From NCBI RefSeq assembly GCF_022347565.1, contig NZ_JAKRGH010000002.1:1-64000 (forward strand): a stretch of DNA of 64,000 bases, read 5' to 3'. Shown piece by piece: positions 59,726 to 64,000 of the stretch (the stretch's first letter is position 1; each line of letters begins with the position of its first letter). The position numbers were made by a program, and so were the translations under genes. The stretch comes from Vibrio sp. Of7-15. GTDB taxonomy: Bacteria; Pseudomonadota; Gammaproteobacteria; Enterobacterales; Vibrionaceae. Below the pieces are notes generated by a model. The model was not told where the DNA came from, did no database searches, and was given only the letters and a program-made list of their open reading frames with translations.

Positions 59726-61492
59726 GTGAGCATTGCAGTTCGAGAGTTCGATGCCGTCGTTATCGGTGCAGGTGGTGCGGGCATGCGCGCCGCATTACAA
59801 ATTTCTGAGCAAGGTCTATCGTGTGCTTTGCTTTCTAAAGTGTTTCCAACTCGTTCACACACAGTGTCTGCTCAAGGTGGTATTACGGTTGCGTTAGGTA
59901 ACGCACATGATGATCACTGGGAACAGCATATGTACGACACAGTGAAAGGTTCTGATTATATTGGTGATCAGAACGCCATTGAGTATATGTGTAAAACGGG
60001 TCCTGAGTCTGTTATCGAACTTGAAAGAATGGGATTACCATTTTCTCGTTTTGATAATGGTAAAATTTATCAGCGCCCATTTGGTGGTCAGTCTAAGAAT
60101 TTTGGTGGTGAGCAGGCTGCTCGTACTGCAGCAGCGGCTGACCGTACCGGACATGCACTTCTTCATACCCTTTATCAGCAAAATATTAAGCACAAAACCA
60201 CCATCTTTTCTGAATGGTATGCCCTTGATTTAGTGAAAAACCAGGATGGTGCGATTTTAGGTTGTACCGCACTCTGTATGGAAACGGGTGAGATTTGTTA
60301 CTTCAAATCAAAAGCTACCATTCTTGCAACTGGCGGTGCTGGTCGTATTTATGCCTCAACAACAAATGCTCATATTAATACGGGCGATGGTGTTGGTATG
60401 GCACTACGTGCTGGCGTTCCAATGCAAGACATGGAAATGTGGCAATTCCATCCTACAGGTATCGCTGGAGCCGGTGTTTTGGTGACAGAAGGCTGTCGTG
60501 GTGAAGGTGGTTACCTTCTAAATAAAGATGGTGAGCGTTTCATGGAGCGTTATGCTCCGAATGCGAAAGACTTGGCTGGACGTGATGTTGTTGCGCGTTC
60601 AATGATGGTTGAGATCCGTGAAGGTCGTGGTTGTGACGGCCCGTGGGGACCACATATCAAGTTAAAACTTGATCATTTAGGTAAGGAAGTTCTTGAATCT
60701 CGCTTGCCAGGTGTATGTGAATTATCTCGTACCTTTGCTCATGTAGATCCAGTGAAAGAACCAATTCCAGTTATTCCTACTTGTCACTACATGATGGGTG
60801 GTGTGCCGACTCAAGTTTCAGGCCAAGCGATTAAGCAAAATAGTGCAGGTCATGACGAAGAGATCCAAGGCTTGTTTGCTTGTGGTGAGATTGCTTCTGT
60901 ATCTGTACATGGTGCGAACCGTCTAGGCGGTAATTCACTACTTGACTTAGTGGTATTTGGTCGTGCGACTGGCTTACATCTAGGTGAGACATTAGCAGCT
61001 CAAACGGAGGCTCGCCCTGCTTCTGAATCTGACATTGAGGCTTCACTTGAGCGTGTTAATCGTTGGAATAACACACAAACAGGTGAAGATCCTGTACAGA
61101 TCAGAAAAGATCTACAAAGCTGTATGCAGAACAATTTCTCGGTATTCCGTGAAGGTGAAGCAATGGCGAAAGGTCTAGATGAGCTTAAAGTCATCCGTGA
61201 ACGCTTAAAAGAAGCTCGCTTAGACGATAATTCATCAGAATTTAATACGCAACGTATTGAGTGTTTAGAGCTTGATAACTTAATGGAAACGGCGTTTGCT
61301 ACGGCTGTTGCGGCTAACTACCGTACAGAAAGTCGCGGTGCTCATGCTCGATTCGACTTCCCTGAACGCGATGATGAGAATTGGTTATGCCATTCTATTT
61401 ACACCCCTGAGACTGAAGAAATGTCTAAGCGTGATGTAAATATGGAACCAACTCATCGTGATGCTTTCCCACCGAAAGCTCGTACATACTAG
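59726..61492 (+). CDS. sdhA: Succinate dehydrogenase flavoprotein subunit
   Basis: 588 residues, as in E. coli. FAD dinucleotide motif [11 protein letters not shown] near 13, the covalent-FAD His in [11 protein letters not shown], the active-site HPTGIAGAG and [10 protein letters not shown], and substrate residues in [10 protein letters not shown]. The start is GTG, immediately abutting the sdhD stop. Oxidises succinate to fumarate. Confidence 0.98.
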   Translation: MSIAVREFDAVVIGAGGAGMRAALQISEQGLSCALLSKVFPTRSHTVSAQGGITVALGNAHDDHWEQHMYDTVKGSDYIGDQNAIEYMCKTGPESVIELERMGLPFSRFDNGKIYQRPFGGQSKNFGGEQAARTAAAADRTGHALLHTLYQQNIKHKTTIFSEWYALDLVKNQDGAILGCTALCMETGEICYFKSKATILATGGAGRIYASTTNAHINTGDGVGMALRAGVPMQDMEMWQFHPTGIAGAGVLVTEGCRGEGGYLLNKDGERFMERYAPNAKDLAGRDVVARSMMVEIREGRGCDGPWGPHIKLKLDHLGKEVLESRLPGVCELSRTFAHVDPVKEPIPVIPTCHYMMGGVPTQVSGQAIKQNSAGHDEEIQGLFACGEIASVSVHGANRLGGNSLLDLVVFGRATGLHLGETLAAQTEARPASESDIEASLERVNRWNNTQTGEDPVQIRKDLQSCMQNNFSVFREGEAMAKGLDELKVIRERLKEARLDDNSSEFNTQRIECLELDNLMETAFATAVAANYRTESRGAHARFDFPERDDENWLCHSIYTPETEEMSKRDVNMEPTHRDAFPPKARTY

Positions 61493-61506
61493 GGGGAAGA
61501 AGAAAA

Positions 61507-62220
61507 ATGAAACTATCATTTTCGATTTATCGTTATAACCCAGACGTAGATAACGCTCCTCACATGAAAGAGTACACGTTAGAGGTAGAAGAAGGCTCAG
61601 ATATGATGGTGCTGGATGCACTAATCCTATTAAAAGAGCAAGACTCTACGCTGTCATTCCGTCGTTCATGTCGTGAAGGTGTCTGTGGTTCTGATGGCCT
61701 AAATATGAACGGCAAAAATGGTTTAGCGTGTATTACACCTTTGTCTGATTTAACAGATCAGGCACAGATTGTTATTCGCCCTCTACCAGGCTTACCTGTG
61801 ATTCGTGATTTGATCGTGGATATGGCTCAGTTCTATGAAAATTACGAGCGCGTGAAGCCGTATTTAGTTAACGATGCTGCTGTACCACCGTCTCGTGAAA
61901 ACCTTCAGTCACCTGATGAGCGTGTTCATCTTGATGGTCTGTATGAATGTATTATGTGTGCATGCTGTACAACATCATGCCCATCTTTCTGGTGGAACCC
62001 AGATAAATTCATCGGACCAGCAGGCTTACTGGCTGCGTATCGTTGGTTAATTGATAGCCGAGATACTGCAACAGAGGAACGATTATCTGATCTAGACGAC
62101 GCTTTTAGTGTTTTCCGTTGTCATGGCATCATGAATTGTGTAAGTGTTTGTCCTAAGGGACTAAACCCAACAAAAGCAATTGGACATATTAAATCTATGC
62201 TGCTGAAACGAGCAGTGTAA
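61507..62220 (+). CDS. sdhB: Succinate dehydrogenase iron-sulfur subunit
   Basis: 237 residues. The [2Fe-2S] cysteines are in SCREGVCGSDGL...LAC; the [4Fe-4S] and [3Fe-4S] ligands are in CIMCACCTTSCP and CHGIMNCVSVCPKG. Electrons pass through it from SdhA to quinone. Starts 14 bases after sdhA with a GGGGGAAG site. Confidence 0.98.
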   Translation: MKLSFSIYRYNPDVDNAPHMKEYTLEVEEGSDMMVLDALILLKEQDSTLSFRRSCREGVCGSDGLNMNGKNGLACITPLSDLTDQAQIVIRPLPGLPVIRDLIVDMAQFYENYERVKPYLVNDAAVPPSRENLQSPDERVHLDGLYECIMCACCTTSCPSFWWNPDKFIGPAGLLAAYRWLIDSRDTATEERLSDLDDAFSVFRCHGIMNCVSVCPKGLNPTKAIGHIKSMLLKRAV

Positions 62221-62244
62221 ATTATTAATATTGTCAATATATAT

Positions 62245-62284
62245 CCGGCTCTTCGGAGCCGGCAGAAGTCCGGCAGAAGACCGG
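62245..62284 (+). other. UUCG hairpin and 11-base repeats between sdhB and sucA
   Basis: CCGGCTC (62245-62251) and GAGCCGG (62256-62262) form a seven-pair stem with a TTCG tetraloop, an exceptionally stable RNA hairpin. The motif CCGG then recurs at 62259, 62270 and 62281, each 11 bases apart, the first two as CCGGCAGAAG. There is no T-run, so it is more likely an RNA-stability or processing element than a terminator. Confidence 0.65.
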
Positions 62285-62316
62285 TACAAACGTGAAACTA
62301 CTGGTAAGGGAACATA

Positions 62317-64000
62317 ATGCAGAACGGCGTGATGAAGGCATGGCTCGAGTCTTCACACTTGGCTGGCGCCAATGCAACTTACGTGGAAGAACTCTACGAA
62401 CTCTACCTCAGCGACCCAGATCTAGTGGGAGAGGAATGGAAGCAAGTTTTTGATGGTTTACCGATCAAGAATGACACTGTGGTTGAACAGCCACATTCGC
62501 GTGTCCGTGACTATTTCCGACGCTTAGCGAAAGAGACCAAGCAAGTTAGCGCACAAGTTAGTGATCCAGATGTAGATGCCAAACAGGTTAAAGTCCTACA
62601 GTTAATTAATGCGTATCGTTTCCGTGGACACCAAAGTGCAAATCTAGACCCACTAGGTTTGTGGCAGCGTGAAGCTGTAGCGGAATTAGATCCAGCATTC
62701 CATAACCTCACTGAAGATGATTTCGAAGAGACGTTCAACGTCGGTTCATTTGCAATCGGCCAAGAAACGATGAAGTTATCTGATCTCTATGATGCACTAA
62801 AAGCGACTTACTGTGGCTCTGTTGGTGCGGAATACATGCATATTACTAACACAGATGAGAAACGTTGGATTCAGCAACGTTTAGAATCTGTCGTTGGTCA
62901 ACCAGCCTTCACTAAAGAAGAAAAGCAGACTTTCCTAGAAGAATTGACCGCAGCTGAAGGGCTAGAGCGCTATCTTGGTGCTAAATTCCCAGGTGCGAAG
63001 CGATTCTCTCTAGAAGGTGGCGATGCACTGATCCCTATGATGAAAGAGATCATTCGTCATTCAGGTGCAAATGGTGGCCGTGAAGTTGTTGTGGGGATGG
63101 CTCACCGTGGTCGTCTTAACATGTTGGTTAACGTATTAGGTAAAAAGCCCCAAGACTTATTTGATGAGTTTGCTGGCCGCCATGATGATACATGGGGTAC
63201 CGGTGATGTGAAATATCACCAAGGTTTCTCAGCAGACTTTGCAACACCAGGTGGTGATGTTCATCTTGTTTTAGCATTTAACCCATCACACCTTGAAATT
63301 GTTAACCCTGTAGTTATTGGTTCAGTTCGAGCTCGTCAAGATCGTTTGCAAGATATCGATGGCTCTAAAGTACTACCAGTAACGATTCATGGTGATTCAG
63401 CTATTGCAGGTCAAGGCGTTGTTGCTGAAACCTTCAATATGTCTCAAGCACGTGGCTATAAAGTGGGTGGTACGGTTCGTATTGTTGTTAATAACCAGGT
63501 TGGTTTTACAACATCTAATCCACAAGACATGCGTTCAACACAGTACTGTACTGACATTGCGAAAATGGTACAGGCTCCGATTTTCCATGTAAATGCGGAT
63601 GATCCTGAAGCAGTGGCATTTGTTAGCCGAATTGCATTGGATTATCGCAACACGTTTAAGCGTGATGTGTTGATCGACTTAGTGTGTTACCGCCGCCATG
63701 GTCATAACGAAGCGGATGAGCCAAATGCGACTCAGCCTCTTATGTACCAAAAAATCAAGAAGCACCCGACTCCTCGTAAGATCTATGCTGATGCATTGAC
63801 TGATAAGAATGAGATGGACCTTGAAAACGCAACTCAAATGGTGAACGAATATCGTGATGCTTTAGATCACGGTGAAGTTGTTGTTAAAGAGTGGCGTCCG
63901 ATGGCACTACATTCTGTTGACTGGTCACCATACATTGGCCATGACTGGACAGTAGAGTGGGCAAGTAAATTCAGTAAAGAACGTCTAGTTGAGCTAGGTG
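62317..64000 (+). CDS. sucA: 2-oxoglutarate dehydrogenase E1 component (partial, 5' part)
   Basis: The frame is open from the ATG at 62317 (AAGGG six bases upstream) to the window edge, 561 codons of an expected 930 or so. It begins MQNGVMKAWLESSHLAGANA. Thiamine-diphosphate domain landmarks are visible: GMAHRGRLNMLVNVLGKKP, the HGDSAIAGQGVVAETFNMS segment and the RRHGHNEADEP motif. Decarboxylates 2-oxoglutarate in the OGDH complex. Follows sdhB by 96 bases, as in E. coli sdhCDAB-sucABCD. Confidence 0.97.
   Translation, partial: MQNGVMKAWLESSHLAGANATYVEELYELYLSDPDLVGEEWKQVFDGLPIKNDTVVEQPHSRVRDYFRRLAKETKQVSAQVSDPDVDAKQVKVLQLINAYRFRGHQSANLDPLGLWQREAVAELDPAFHNLTEDDFEETFNVGSFAIGQETMKLSDLYDALKATYCGSVGAEYMHITNTDEKRWIQQRLESVVGQPAFTKEEKQTFLEELTAAEGLERYLGAKFPGAKRFSLEGGDALIPMMKEIIRHSGANGGREVVVGMAHRGRLNMLVNVLGKKPQDLFDEFAGRHDDTWGTGDVKYHQGFSADFATPGGDVHLVLAFNPSHLEIVNPVVIGSVRARQDRLQDIDGSKVLPVTIHGDSAIAGQGVVAETFNMSQARGYKVGGTVRIVVNNQVGFTTSNPQDMRSTQYCTDIAKMVQAPIFHVNADDPEAVAFVSRIALDYRNTFKRDVLIDLVCYRRHGHNEADEPNATQPLMYQKIKKHPTPRKIYADALTDKNEMDLENATQMVNEYRDALDHGEVVVKEWRPMALHSVDWSPYIGHDWTVEWASKFSKERLVELG

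Overview
The window is ordinary chromosomal core DNA from a gammaproteobacterium of the family Vibrionaceae (Vibrio / Aliivibrio / Photobacterium group). The call rests on a toxR-toxS pair divergent from htpG, a NagE that lacks its EIIA domain, the DUF2986 and DUF3149 small proteins, and protein sequences close to those of Vibrio. Base composition looks low-to-mid 40 % GC by eye. I see no insertion sequence, integrase, prophage, CRISPR array, toxin-antitoxin pair or defence island. Genes are closely packed, and most are intact with full family length. The last gene (sucA) runs off the right edge.

Layout. 1-690: five tRNA genes on the minus strand (Met, Leu, Gln, Met, Leu in transcription order) behind a strong promoter with a GC-rich discriminator. 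800-5204 (minus): ychF, pth, prs, ispE and lolB. 5466-10752 (plus): hemA, prfA, prmC, two SirB-family genes and kdsA. 10851-12731: a dCache chemoreceptor. 13120-17766 (plus): a 5'-nucleotidase lipoprotein, ybaK, a LysR/LysE pair and a small outer-membrane barrel with PagP-like motifs. 17793-19320: smrA, a 46-residue DUF3149 protein and three tandem tRNA-Pro genes. 19359-24626: ybaP and the copper module (copA, a 26-residue membrane ORF, copG/DUF411, DUF2986, cueR). 24680-31304: NfeD, QmcA, CnoX, an SDR, a YfcH-type epimerase, yfcE, a SelT/W-like protein and a TauE permease. 31432-39256: toxS-toxR, htpG, adk, hemH, a POT transporter and rfaH. 39325-47894: asnB, a Kef-type antiporter, nagC-nagA-nagB and divergent nagE. 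48059-57245: glnS, fur, a DUF4442 gene, fldA, DUF2788, ybfF, seqA, pgm, DUF1853, ybfA and ybgI. 57304-64000: gltA, sdhCDAB and the start of sucA.

Gene order compares well with three separate stretches of the E. coli map: the hemA-prfA-kdsA / lolB-prs-ychF area; the htpG-adk-hemH / ushA-ybaK-ybaP-copA-cueR-ybbJ-qmcA-cnoX-ybbO area; and the nag-asnB-glnS-fur-fldA-seqA-pgm-gltA-sdh-suc area. Functional groups are tetrapyrrole synthesis (hemA, hemH), translation (prfA, prmC, pth, glnS, ybaK, tRNAs), copper efflux (copA, copG, cueR), amino-sugar use (nag) and the oxidative TCA branch (gltA, sdh, suc).

The best leads are small: a tightly coupled 26-residue ORF in the copper operon, a 21-residue ORF with a perfect-looking ribosome site and terminator, a PagP-like barrel keeping the His...Asp-Ser motif, a three-way-junction leader upstream of adk, and long inverted repeats in two other intergenic regions. 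Nothing in the window looks like a large undescribed system.
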